Origin: Holothuria scabra
Taxonomy: Eukaryota > Echinodermata > Holothuroidea > Aspidochirotida > Holothuriidae
Reading direction: 5' to 3'
Length of the DNA: 64,000 nucleotides
Assembly: GCA_037179385.1 (NCBI GenBank)
Contig: CM074185.1
Location: forward strand, 6,877,371 to 6,941,370
Shown: positions 37,541 to 51,100 of the stretch, piece by piece
Numbering within the stretch: the stretch's first letter is position 1
Layout: each line of letters begins with the position of its first letter
The notes under the pieces: model-generated
What the model saw: only the letters and a program-made list of their open reading frames with translations
Database searches by the model: none
What the model was told of the DNA's origin: nothing
Translations under genes and position numbers: made by a program

Positions 37541-38799
37541 ACATCCGTCGATACGGATTGGGGTGCAGAATTATGGGTTCAACTTCAACAAACACATTCA
37601 AGTCCGCTTATAAAACCACTTCCTAGCTCGAACATAATCACCTTAATGAGGGTTAAATTCTGTCCACCACCATTCCTTCCATGCTTCAACACACTGGTGG
37701 TGGCGGTGATGATGGTGGTGGTGGGTAGGGGGTGCTGGTGGTGGTGGTGGTTGGGCCAAGAGTCGTCAATGACACGCAAAAGAAGCAAACGCACAATGAT
37801 AATTTTCAATTTTTGAGCTTTTCTCTTTCTTCTGTGGCCTAATTGGTTTCACATTACTTCTCGAATTTGATTATTTTTTCCCATTAATTAAATTCACGAG
37901 ACACAATTTTCACAAGAGAAACAGAAAAACAGAGATCTCTGAAACTTGCCTACAGTGTTAAAACGTAACGAAAACTGTAACCAAAGTACACAATACGAAA
38001 ATAAAAATAGACATTAAACAGACGTGTTTACTTCAAGACAGCTTCCCCCATACAGCCCTATAAAACTTGAATATCATTTTTGTTACAATTAATCACAATC
38101 TCCTTGTCATTTCTGATATTACTTTTAATATCTCTAACAAACTGATACTTCACATACCAAAAATCAATGTACAGAGTATTGATATACAGTACACGAAGAC
38201 CAGTCTTTATCTCCGTGGGGGAATCACTTTGACCAGCGGGTATTGTTGAGAGGTAAACAACAATTAAGAGTCCTGTCTAAAAAAAATAAATAGCCCCAAC
38301 GCTGTAGCCAAATATTGATAAGTGCTTTCCAGAGAAAGGCTTTCATGATTTTACATTATGTTCTCTTCTGGAGGAAATACCAGATACAACAAGGCAATTG
38401 TTAGAAATGGAAGTTAAAACACTTCACTTATTTTTCTTGAAATGCACAAACTTAACTGAATAAAAACTCAACAGTCCCTTAGAGAGTCATGTTATCTAAC
38501 ATTACCACAGTGAACTGACAAAACAAATTACATGCATGCAACATTCGAAGTATTTAAGTTGACTGGAGTTTTGAGCAGCGTCTGTGGCCTTTGTCTTCAC
38601 CCACAAATGATAAGAGCCATTTTCTCTGAGTTTTCACCTCTGCTGCAATATATCAAAACATTTCCTTTTTCAAATAACTATTTATCACCCCCTCCACTGG
38701 CTGATTGACAACCTGTTCTTTTCTAATACAATAAAATCTTCCAAATCATGTGTACCAAGTTGGACAATTAAAACTGAGAAATGCAATACTCCACAGGTA
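37541..38799. other. Region between the BET 3' side and the SINE, with a (GGT)n tract
   Basis: A GGTGGT-rich microsatellite lies at about 37697-37752. The rest is AT-rich and may include the most distal part of the BET 3' untranslated region or the spacer to the next gene. Confidence 0.4.
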
Positions 38800-41700
38800 T
38801 TTGACAGGATGAATGATGCCATCAACTTATATGAATTTTATTTCTTTCCGCGATTTATATTTCTTGAATTTTGTACTTTCTTACTAATATGACTTTCCTC
38901 CGTAGGTTACGATCACTCTATTTTTTACATGACTATACCTGAAAAAACATTTCTCAATACTTCATTTATTTATTTCACATAAAAAAATGTTTTTTTTTTT
39001 ACATATTTGCATAGATTAAAGACAAAAACAAACACATGTGAGATTGGATATCTCAATAAATTAGCATACCCATCAAATCTGATTTTAGAGGAAGTCATCC
39101 CCCGACTCGACCAATTTTAAGTAGCAAATCGACTTTCTTGACTAATCATTATGATGTACCTATTTCATTGCCTACAAATGTCCATAATTTGAACTCAAAA
39201 AGTCCCCCAAACAGGAATACGATTCACCTGCAACTTACAAACATCATACAAACTGAATCTAAACATCACACTTAGGATTTTAAGAAACAGAGGTAAATTA
39301 TGAATATGCAACACCTATGTATTCATATGTAACAGCAAGTTTGAATATGCAGCAGATAAAAATATTCAAATAACCCAATGCCCTACACCTGCATCATCTT
39401 TTTAGCTTCATTCATGAAAAATTTTTACACAGCACCTATCAGTGAATAAAACACCAATCAACCAATCAGAATAAGTTCATACTCACCCACCAACCAATCA
39501 GAGTTGATCTTACTTTGTCAACTCTAGCTATACTACTCTCTATGGACCATATTTACAAATAAATCACTACATTCTATAGCAAAGTTGCCTGGATGACTCC
39601 TATGTAACAAAATGCTTCGTCATTTTACAATCTTTCTCAAATGCTGCCACAGCTTTTGGTTGGGTGGGGGATGACTTCATCGACCCCACCCACAACCACC
39701 CCCTGTCACTCAGCCAACCCTTGAATGTAAAGACCATACCTAACAAGTTGACTAGCTTTCTTTATCAAGAGTAAAATACCAGGAATTTTGCCATCTCAGT
39801 GGACTCATTTGACAATCTATCAATAAGTAACTAAAAAGAATACAAAGTTAAACTTTCTTAAGCATTACAAAGAAAACACAAATTTAAGGCAAACAAAAGT
39901 TTTGAGATTGAGGGCTGAAAATTTACATTACAGAAAGCTTTTCACTCCGCACATCTACTTCAGAACCCAAGGTTTCATTTAACAAGTTGTAAATGATGAA
40001 AAATTACTTTATTAAACAGAAACAAAACTGGACAACAGGTCTACTTGAGACAGAAAGTATTTTTCTTTCAACTTGCAAAATTCCAAAGAAGGCGGCAGCT
40101 TATGCACATGTGTTTGGAGTTCCAGGTAGCAACAATTTATCAAGTCAATCACATTCCTAAACTCTATCCCTTTGGCAGTCTTTTGTACCCCTCCTGTGTT
40201 TTCTTATGCCTCCTTCCTCGTGTTTTTAAGTATCAACTGCATGTTTAAGAAGCATTGTTTTCTTGCAATCACGAAAGTTTAAAGACCTCTTTATTCTGAA
40301 TTAAAATGGTATTTTCAGAATATTAAAAGTACTGTATTTTATCAAGGGTTCTGAGAAGACCAAAGGATAACTTTTGAAGAGGGTTGATGAAAAAGGGAAA
40401 CAGAAAAAAAAAAGAAAATGTAATCATGAAATCTCTCAAATGGAGAAATTTGACATGCTTCCTTCTCGTTAAAAGACCTTAACAACTTAAGGTCTTCCAG
40501 TCCTTCCCTCATTCCATCAAAATTATTATAAATGCAATCTTTACATTTTTTGTTATTTTTTGATATTTCATTGAAGAAGAAGGAACATCCCTGTGATAGC
40601 TGTATATTGCCACAAATTGAAATGTTTGACATGCGTGTTAATATCAAATGGGTTAAACTGAAATTATGAGAACCGTAAAATAATGTCTGCCATTTTGAAT
40701 CATAAATATGTCAGTCATGATATTAAATATTAATTGTACATGGCTGGAAAGAGTTTAAAGAGTCTACACCTTGTGCTACATTTATTATTTGACACTGGTA
40801 AGAAGTGTGTGTGTGCCATGTAAAGCTCTACAACACAAATCTAGTCTGCAATAGCTTGGTATGTTGGAAAAAATAACTAAATCAGTTGCAAATGTTAAAA
40901 AATAACAAATATGGAATAAAAACAGAAAAAGTAATTATAAAGCAAGAGAAGCGTAATACCAGGACTTACTGGTTATTTAACAAATAATGCAAAAACATAA
41001 TGAAGAGATGTCTATACAGAAATGTTTACAATATGGAAACAGTGAAAAAAAAAAAAACGCAAAATGAATAATGCACAATGAAAAACACACACTCGATTTT
41101 TTTAAGAGAGCACATATATTACTTGTGTATTCCATCTCAACCATTAATTCCAATTTTAACAATACTATTTTTATGAGATGGTGTCTTGAAAAAAAAAGCA
41201 CAAGAGTCTAAGCCACTTGACCATAACTGACTCAGGTCAAGACAGAGAGAACAGATCTGTAAATAGTAATTACGTGTTCTCTGTCTGCACCAAGTAAAAT
41301 TCTGTTTGCATTTTTAAGAGACAGGTGGTTTGGTATCAAAAATATCCCAACCCTGAAAGCTATTATTTGAAATTTTTAGTTTCATGGATCGACTTTCATT
41401 AGAATTTATCTAGTGTTACAATTCTAAATTAATTGCAAATTTTTATGCTGATCTGATCAAACAAACCAGACTGTGTCTGGTCTAAATATGATCATAAATA
41501 CCTGCTAGTTAATGAATATTTCTGAAAGATCATTGAATCATATCTTTGGCCCATTGCGAGACTATGCAGGGTCTGGAGGAGTTAACCACTTCAAATTTGT
41601 AAATTTGGTTGGATGGTCAGGCCCTAATCCTAACTCTCTTCATTTCCATCTTAACATTTCAAACAGATGACAGTCAGGCAACTTACACTGAGTGTCATTT

Positions 41701-42047
41701 CTTTCGGAAACAAATTACGATGTAATGGAAAAACAAACCTGAATATGTGGAATGACAACAACTATTTCAAACGACAGGAAGCAACAGTATTTTGTCAAAA
41801 TTGAAGAAAACAGTTTTCTATTTTATGCTTACTTTAAATGATATTTAAAGCAACTAAACAGTAGGCAGAAAGCTTTTCAACTAGAAGGAACTTAAAGCTT
41901 AAAATATAAAATTCATAGGTCCATCCAATCAAGCACATTGAGAGGTCTTCACTCTGGACAAGAGCTCCGAAGCAAGGAAATGCACATCCTTATGAGGCAC
42001 TAGGCGATTCAAGACATTGGCATCATTGGAAAACTTTTTTGACGATA
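38800..42047 (-). other. Probable 3' untranslated region of the BET gene
   Basis: The AT-rich stretch after the stop codon has no obvious repeat family and no convincing open frame, unlike the repeat-packed DNA to its left. AATAAA on the minus strand occurs at 40781-40786, 40290-40295, 40008-40013, 38965-38974 (two overlapping) and 38837-38842. Which is used cannot be told from sequence, so the 3' end given is a guess. Poly-A/T runs and short AT-rich repeats are common here. Confidence 0.4.
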
Positions 42048-42116
42048 TCAGGAGAGTGTTTCTTCAAATTTAGTCATAATGTCACTCTGCATGTTCATAT
42101 CAATGGCACCAGCCAT
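42048..42116 (-). CDS. BRD4: BET gene terminal coding exon: conserved C-terminal helix and stop
   Basis: This 69-bp coding part follows an acceptor with a long T tract (TTTTTTTTCAG). It encodes 22 residues: MAGAIDMNMQSD, then IMTKFEETLS and TGA at 42048-42050. Spacing and key residues (MA..IDMN.QSD....FEE.L) match the extreme C-terminus of BRD4 long isoforms, which is needed for P-TEFb contact in vertebrates. It is the strongest evidence for orthology to a long BET form. Confidence 0.93.
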   Translation of the reverse strand: MAGAIDMNMQSDIMTKFEETLS

Positions 42117-45100
42117 CTGAAAAAAAAAAAAGAGTTTGAAAAAAAAAAAATTCAAGTTACTGGGCAAAACAATGAAATTTGGATAGCCCAAGCCTTACTG
42201 ACCCTATTCCAGGAACTAATGTTAGCCACTGAAAATGATGGGTGCAAGCAGACAATGGACAGACCTTGCTTACTGTTTAGATACACATAAAGGTTATTTT
42301 GTGTTTATGATAACAAACAGGAACAACTGACAGATAGGACATATATATATGTGTATCTTTATCATACTTAAAAGCTGAAATTTGCACATTAATGTGAATA
42401 GCTGCATGCATTTGGTACAAGCTAGCTCCCAGCACTGGAGGAGAGGGTAGGCCAATCTTTGTTTATTACATGAGGTTACAAATTATCTCACATGTAAAGT
42501 ATTGGCAAAAATTTTTTATCACCAAACCAAATAAGCCCCCAAACTTCCATGCTTTCCTAACCATATGAAATTATACCACTGAAAAAGCCAGCCAAGTCCC
42601 TGAATTATGCTACTTGGTTTGCTCGTGGAACAAAACTACTTCAAAATTTGTAGCCATGTGTAGCCCATACTAAGCAGAGGGATAGCACTTTTATGATGAA
42701 TCTGATTTAAACTAACTACATATAGTGACTAAAAAAAAATAAAAAATAAAAAAAAAACCCAACAAACAAATATAGCCACTGCTTTACATCTTGTTTATTA
42801 ACGGTGTACTCTATCAACACCAATTCAAGGTTCTACAACAGCTATTTGTTAGGATCACTTCAACGTTTGTGTTTTTCTTGTATTGATGGATAAAAATTTG
42901 GTACAAGATCTTTATGTCTTTAGGCCAATCCAAGTTTACTGGTTGTAAGTTTCTAAATTCACATTGTCAATCACTGACTGCTATTCAATGTGAAGCAATT
43001 ATCCATCACTGTGTACATTGATAAGCAAGAGCTGTTAATGAATTTCTTTATACTAATTTATCTCTTGTGTATGGGCCTTGATGTATCAGGATGACACTTG
43101 CAATTATACTTAATGCCTTGAACTTAAGAGCTTACAAATGAGTACCCTGCAGAGCACACTCTGTTTTCTCAGCGTCTCAGTTTCCAAAACCACACTGAAT
43201 CAAAGTAAACAGTACTGTGTCCAATTTTAGATGGAAACTTCATTACCATAATATGACTTATCCATGTACTTTCTCATAAGTCATGCTATTGTTTTTGAGT
43301 GAATGTGTGTACTCATGAAGTCATAAACTGAAAGCCTAGACTGAAGCAAGAGATGTCAAATCATTACTGTGTTGCGTAACCACCTGTGCAGTGGGTACCA
43401 CCAGGGCATGGGTATGACAATGACATACCATAACCAGCTCTGTGGGTGGTACGGGCTACTGCATGATTTCAACTCAACCAGATTCTTGTGGATATTAACT
43501 CACATTCAACCAGTCTCAAGGCAACATATTTCTATGAACATTCACAAAGAATTTGTTTGGTATTCACTTTGGCAGATGTTAGGGTTATGATGGAACCAGG
43601 AAAATGCAACACAGCAAGCTTTGCTGGTAAAATGAATGAATGACTTGCATTTATTCTGAAGTCAAACACACACAATATAACACAGAAGCAGTATATAAAC
43701 GAGAAGAGAAATACTCGTAACTCACAGCTTCACGTTTTCTTCTCTCCTGTTCTCTCAACCTTTCTCTCTCTTTCATTGATTGCTGTCGTTGTACATTTGA
43801 CTGGGCTGATGCTCTAGCACGCTCTAAGGCTTCTTCTTCCTCCCGCTCCCTGTTATAATTAAAGACCAGAACATATAAATTGGGGATACATTTATCATCA
43901 ATGAAACATAATTCACAACTTTCAAACCTCCAGAAAATTGTTATCAGTTACAGAGAATACCATTTCACAAGATTCCTGCACAAGAACCAATCTGCCTGAC
44001 AGAGGAGGTAAAAAATGTAATATTAAAAAAAATCATTGTCTTAAAACAACATATTCACCAAACTTACAAACAGAAAGAAAGTAACACAGTTTTAAGCACT
44101 TCTCACAGTTTAAAAGTCACTAACCAAGTCCAGCCCCTACTTGCTCTATTCAGGGAGCTGTTACGGAAAGAGATAAAGCACTTCAACCAATTTCATCTCA
44201 TCAAGCAATATGTATTGAGAATACTTTAATCCTTTTAAAGAGAAGAGGCTTTGATTGACAGGTCCTTCCGTATTTCTTGTAAGTTTGTTTGACTTAGCCC
44301 TCCTAATGAGAAATCACCTCTTTCATACTAGCCTAATCCCAAACAAAGAACTCATACTGACAATGCTTCGAAGCTATCAGCATTGCCAACAGGTGTGACA
44401 CCTGTGTCAGCCTTTTAGACAAAACAACTGTACTGCACTTAAAAGTGATCAGCTTCTTTTATTATTCTAATTTTTTCCATTGGTCACTGACATCGCTTTT
44501 CAGCAATGAATGCAGAGTCTAATTTTTGTACATGGAATTTTGAAAAGATTCCAGATTGTTCCTGAAACAGCAAAAAATATGATGATGTTCTAAAACTTAA
44601 TTAAAGCTCAACTGGTTTAACTAAGAACTTGCATGAAGCACATTTATCACTGCACTTACAGACTATTATATTTGAAGGGCCAAACCTCTCACCCCAAACA
44701 GCAATTTTGGAACTCGGGTATCGAAATTCTCAATTGACTCAGCTCTTTGATTGTCAGCTAATTCAAACAATGCAGAGTACCAAAGCTTATATTACACAGC
44801 ATGTACGGTACTGAGAGTGTTTTGATTATATAAATTGAGTTTTTCTGTACTCACCTAGAAGCAATAAACTGAGATTGTATCTGGATGAGGATGAATTTCA
44901 CACAATTGTGGGAGGGGCTTAAGTAAGAAGGTTAGGTGAATTGGTACTGTTTGGGGTGACAGACCTGGTCCTTTAAATGAAAAAAGAGAGACCAATTCCC
45001 ACTACTGACACCCACTACCTCCACACGTGATTTCCTTTTGATTTGTTAGATATCTCTGCACTTCCTACCACATTCCTTACCTTTGTTTCTCTCGTTCCAA

Positions 45101-48100
45101 ACGAGCTCTTTCTTGTTCTCTTTTCTGTCGTTGTTGTTTCCTTTGTTCCTCTTGTGCTTTAATTGCTTTTTCCTGGAAGGGAGTATGTGAGGGAAAAAAG
45201 ATATCCAAAATAAACTTTTATTTTTCATTTAAATTTAGACATGTGTATGAAAATGTTCCTCTTTTTTTTTACACTGGCTCCACAAAATACAAATATAGGT
45301 ACCAATGCTACCAATGCACACTTGTGATAACAACAGTTAAAGGAAATAAATCACAAATATTGGACAGCCCAGGTGAAGCATACTAGTAAGAAACATTGTT
45401 ACATCATAAAGGTAAGTCATTGCAGAATGAGGTGAGTATATTAATTCCTCTTTATTTCACTGCATCATCCCCACAGACTTCCTATGTACATGGACAGAGC
45501 ATGTAACATATATGCCATATGCATACATTGCCAATGCCTGGAGCAAAAAAGGCACACCAAGATGGCTGCTGTGATGCTATGATTTGCATGATTTGACAAG
45601 GACTCGGAAATATTTTAAACAAAATTTTAACTTGAATGGAAAAAAATATATATTCATGAAATGTGTGTAGTGATTTTGGCCTTATCTTGCATTATTTCAA
45701 AAACATTTTAACTTTCTTGTAAAATTTGTTGATTAGAACTACTTGAGCAGGTCCAAACTTTCTCACACAAAACCATAGGAGACAGCCATCTTGCTAAGCC
45801 TATACTCAAACGTAGGGTAGCAACAACCTACGCATGGTGTAGACTCTCTCCATGTATATTGGAACTCTGCGATTATCTCTTTAAATTTCAAGACATCATC
45901 CTAACATCACACCATTGGTTTGATGTCATAGGCAATCACACAATAGTATTGGTTTTTATGAGATCAATTGGACAATAAATCTGAAAGTACAATAAAACAT
46001 TTGATTGGTTTTTCTAGCCAATCAGACTGCAAGATTAAAATCAAATATCATCATACATACCCTTTCTTCTTTCTCCTTAGCCTGTTTCTGAAACATCTGG
46101 AAGCTTGCCTCAAAGTTTGATGCAGATGGCTTGGAGCTAGATCCTAACTTGGAAGATGATGATTTGGCTAAACTTGACCAAGAGCCAACATTATTGATCT
46201 TTACATCCTGAAATGAAAATATAAATATTTATATTGAAGAGGATATACATATGCATAGAAATATTTACAAATACATAAAAATAACATGCCACAAAGGAAG
46301 GGGTATGTCAATGTTCCCAAGGTTCCCTGTTCCCGAGGTTCAATGTTCCTGAATGTTGGGAACATTCTTACTTCTGGGAACATTAAATCCTGGGAATAAC
46401 AAATCTTGGTAATCAATCACCAAATCATCGAGATATACGAACCTTGAGAACATTAGACCCCGGGAACATCAGGTAGACCCCCACAATGGATAAAGATATA
46501 CTTAAGATGTGCAAATGCATAGAAAGATATGCATATATGTATAGGAAAGTATACATATGTATTTCACAAGTTTTGAAAGAACACATCAGTAGTAATTGTT
46601 TCTATTTTAGCAAAATGAGGATTCAAGCATGGAGGTGAGGGAAGACTACAACAATGACATCAAAGCTCAACAAACATTTAGTTACAAGGAATTGTAGGAA
46701 GTCCAGATCAAATGAACTGCAGCACCTACTGTACTGTGAATTGCCACAGTAGTCACAGTAGTGAAAACCAGAGTTGCCCACTTTGAGACACCTTGTTTTA
46801 ATTAATGATAACAATATTTCAAGTAATTCCTCTGACAAAAAGGAAGTGCTACTCACACCTTACTTTGTCATTCTTGTTATCAGAAAATGATAATTATAAC
46901 AATACTATACAAAATCAATATCTTATTATGGAATAGGGATACCATTTGTGTCCCCATGTGACCCTTTGTGACCTCAAATGGCATTTCACATCACAACAAT
47001 GTACAGCTACGATGATCCATCAATGAGTATGGGGCAGGCACAAATATAGCCTGTTGCCAGAAAGAGGTTTGAGACTTTTGAAGCTTCTAATAGAAAACAA
47101 AGATTGAAATGCATTTCCATATTCAGCACCACACAGCACATTGGTCTTGATATGAGGACAGCACATGAGTGCTTGGTCCTGAGAGAGTTAACAGCATTGC
47201 TGTTGCTGAACAGTGACCATGATATTGTGAGCTAATGGGCCAATCGTATAATGAAGGCTTAGGTAGGGGATCTAGCTGAGTATGGCGATACGAGATGAGA
47301 TAGACACACAGACGGGAAGAGTAAAGATTTCAGTTCTATTTCAGCATGATTAATGATCTTTATTCAGTTCAACTTAAATCAAAGGCCAGCCAAAAAAGAT
47401 AGTTTGAATCATTTATGTACACTGTGACTACATGCTTCTGCTTCGAGGTCTGTTGCATAAGTGTCCAGCTCGCAGGCTCGGTCTTGTGAATCGTGCGAGC
47501 TCTGAACACCTGCAGTCCCATGATTGGTCAAAAGTTATGATGCACCCATATAAACAAGTGTCATGATATAAATGACCAATGAGGAGGCTGCAAAGGGTGG
47601 AACCGGCCATGCCTCAAAAATATGGGTTACAGCGTGCACGTGGAGCTACGGCAATATGATATGTCACGTCCACCGGTAACACGTGACGGGGAACAGGAAG
47701 GGCCCTGGGAATCTAGAACAAAAGGGAGCGTTGCTCGTAAACAACAAGATGGCATCTGCTAAAGGTCATGAAGAGTGCACCATACTACATAACAATATTT
47801 TGCCAGTGTGGAAAGAGTAAATACCCGGCAAAAGTAAAGCATAAAAATGTCACAATCCAATTTACCTTCATCTGTGGTGTTTTGGAAGTCTTCTGGTCGA
47901 GTTTCTTTAAATTTTCAAAGCTCCCTCTTGAAGGTAAAGATGTTGGTGTTGAAGTAACATCTAGAAGAAAGCATGTTTGTCAGAGGTTTAGAATTTAATG
48001 TGCCATTCTTCGTGACGGTTTAATATAGTACATGCCATTTATGTTGACGGTTTTATACTAGGGCACCATAAATGCATTGGCATTATTCTTACTTTCCAAA

Positions 48101-51100
48101 TGACAACCTCGTTGGACAGAAAGCAGGTCCAGGATTTAGTTGATATGTATCTTTTTTAAAATAAGAAAACTTGGGATGTTAAGTGATTTAATTTCAACTC
48201 TGCTGCTGCAAGTAACACACACTCTCCGTGTGTCCTTTCAATTTCTCTGGGCAATAATCACTGGGGTAACTCTAAATTTACAAGGAGAGGGAGGGGGGAG
48301 AGGGAGGGAGGGGGAAGGGAGGGAATGGTTGTATCATTGGTGATGTCCTGTGCAATTTTTACCTTGAGTTGTCCAAGGGGAGAGCAACCCCGTGGGTGGG
48401 AATTATTCCAGAGAATGGAGGGAGGGTTGTTGCAGGGAACCCTCTGGACCCAATCAAAAGTATGATTAAGTAGTTCCTGATTATACACCCAAATGTACAA
48501 ACATATCTGCAAAACATCTGCATGCAAATACATATTGAAGCAAATCACTCCTCGTCACCTATATTTGACAAGAGCGCTTGCTGGATATTATAAGAACTAG
48601 TGTACAGCCAGTCTTCGAAATAGAGAGAAGCGAAAGCTCATACTCAATGTATGTAACATCTTCACAAGGGGTATTTTAGTACTTATATTACATGATATCA
48701 ATGATTAAATTTTTGTGGCCTTACTTACACTCAACTTGTATAATGCTTGGTGATCCTTCAAAAACATTTCCTCATTTCCATATGTATTTATGCTTGTAAT
48801 CAAACTTGATATTATCACCAATAAACAATACACAATGTGGTTAGAGAGAGAAAAACACCCCTTGTACTTCTCTCATAAGTTATTTTTACCTGCTCTCAAA
48901 TAAAACTTGCTATTACTTTAAAACAATCTACCATTTGTCCTGTTTGCTACCTCTACACAGAAAACAGGGTTTATTCAGCAGTTAAGCCTAAAGCAAGTGA
49001 TTAATGGGGTGTGATAATAGAATGAGGATTAGGTTACCCCACAGAGCACAGCAGTATTAAAGAGACATACTGTATAACCCATGCATTGCTTCCACTGGCA
49101 GAGAGACCAGTTTAATGCAGTGTGACCTGTGCTCATTGAAATCTACAGATTTCAGTTATTGCCCTCTTACAACTTTGAATGATCCAAAATCTGTGTACAA
49201 CCCGAAGTAATCATTACTGAACGAATGTAAAGGCCAAACTTCTAAGGTGTTTGGGTGTGTAAGCATGCAAAACCAGGTGAGATAAAAAATCTATTGAACG
49301 TATCTTTATCTAGCTTACAACATTTTCTAAATAACATTTCCAGTGGCTGACCTCCAGTGACCTTGATGACCTTTGACCTTAACCAAACACAGATTGGTTT
49401 GAAATCTGTCCTTTTTACCTTAAAATACTATGTTAAAATGTTTTTCAGTGTTTGACCCCTGGTGACCCCAGATGACCCCTTGACCTTCACCAAACATATC
49501 AGATTTCATCCTTACACAATAACACACCCACACACTAAGTATGACATCTATCCAAGTTTCCTACCTTGAAATATCATGTTGAGAAGGTTTTTAGTTTTTG
49601 ACCTCTGGTGACCCCAAATGACCTTTGACCTCCACCAAAAACGATAGGGCACACCTTCAAACTACGGCACTTCTATATACCAAGTTTCAATTTAATCCAA
49701 CTTTCCCTTGTTGAGTTACAGCGTACCCAAGCTAGCGTCACAGACACACACACACACACACACCTACACACACACACACACACACACGCCAACCTGACTA
49801 CATAGGTTCCTTTTGCTAATGCAAGGAACCAAAAAATGCTAGTTCTAATGTCTCATCTATAAAATATGTTCCCTCCTCATATAACACTCGGATGGGAACA
49901 AATATGTTCTTAACACAGAAATACCCAGCACATCATAACGTAAAATATGTAATAGCACCTACTAATATATAAACTGACAATTGTAAGTACTCCAGCTTAC
50001 AACCTTACCTGGTTTAGCCTGCCGCTCCAAAGATTCCCCTATATCTGGGGTGCCAGACCTTGATGTGGTTTCACTGTCATTCTCATCTCCGATGGTGAAC
50101 TTGACTGGAGAGTGGGGCTTTTCGCTAGACCCATTACTATTGCTGGTATTCTGTGGTGCTACTACAGCAGGTGAAGATACCTTTGCTGGAGTAGATACCG
50201 GTTGATCTGACTTGACCTTTGACAATGAGGGTGGTCTGGGGGGTTGGGTAGGGGTAGCCTGGGGTTTAACTGGAGATGAAGGTTTTACTTTTGTTTCTGT
50301 GACTGGTAATGTTTTCACCTCTACTTTAGGCTCTGGTTTTGGTTCTGCTACCTTCTCTGCCCATGACTGACTCTCTTGCTTAGGAAGAACTGGTGGAGTC
50401 GGGGCTGGTTTGACCTTCGACTCAGATTTTACAGGTTGATTAGGTTTAACCACTGATGCAGGTGTCTTAACAGCAGTCTTGACTGGGGTGACTGAGGGCG
50501 CTGTAACAGAAGGTTGCTTCTCTAGCTTTGGTGCAGCTTGTTTCTCAGCAGCTGGGGCTAGTGGAGAGGAGAGTGTTGCTGTAGCACCAGGTGAAACCAG
50601 CGATTTAGCTTGTAAAGGGGTGGACGTTATTGTTTTTGTGAATCCTACAAAGCGTTAAAACAGATAAAAAAATATCAAGTAGCAACATCATTAAAATAGT
50701 ACAAATATGTCATTTGCTCGAGGCATTTTCAAGTCAAAGTGTTCTTTACTTGTGAAAAATGTTGTTTTATTTTTTCCTGAGAACATACCTTCACAACTGT
50801 TCTGGAAACTTGTTGGAATGTAAACTGGTACAAATATTTCTGTGGACATAAGGAGGCTAAGGGTGAGGGGGAGGGGGGTTACGCACAAAAAGGTATGCTG
50901 AATGGAAAAGAGGCTTTTCAATTACCAAACAGATCCCCTACACTGGAGAACACTTATGCCAAGTAAACATGGCTTTGTGTTGAATGCACTGCAAAATGTA
51001 CGATGTGGTACACCTCATGGGTACACATTGATCAAGAAAGTGTGTGACGTGTGGTCTAATATGTAGTTATGTGTACTTCAACATGGCTAACGGTATGAGC

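Noticed and set aside
37585..37816. Frames with long Val/Trp or His runs
   Set aside because: Produced by the GGT-rich microsatellite.
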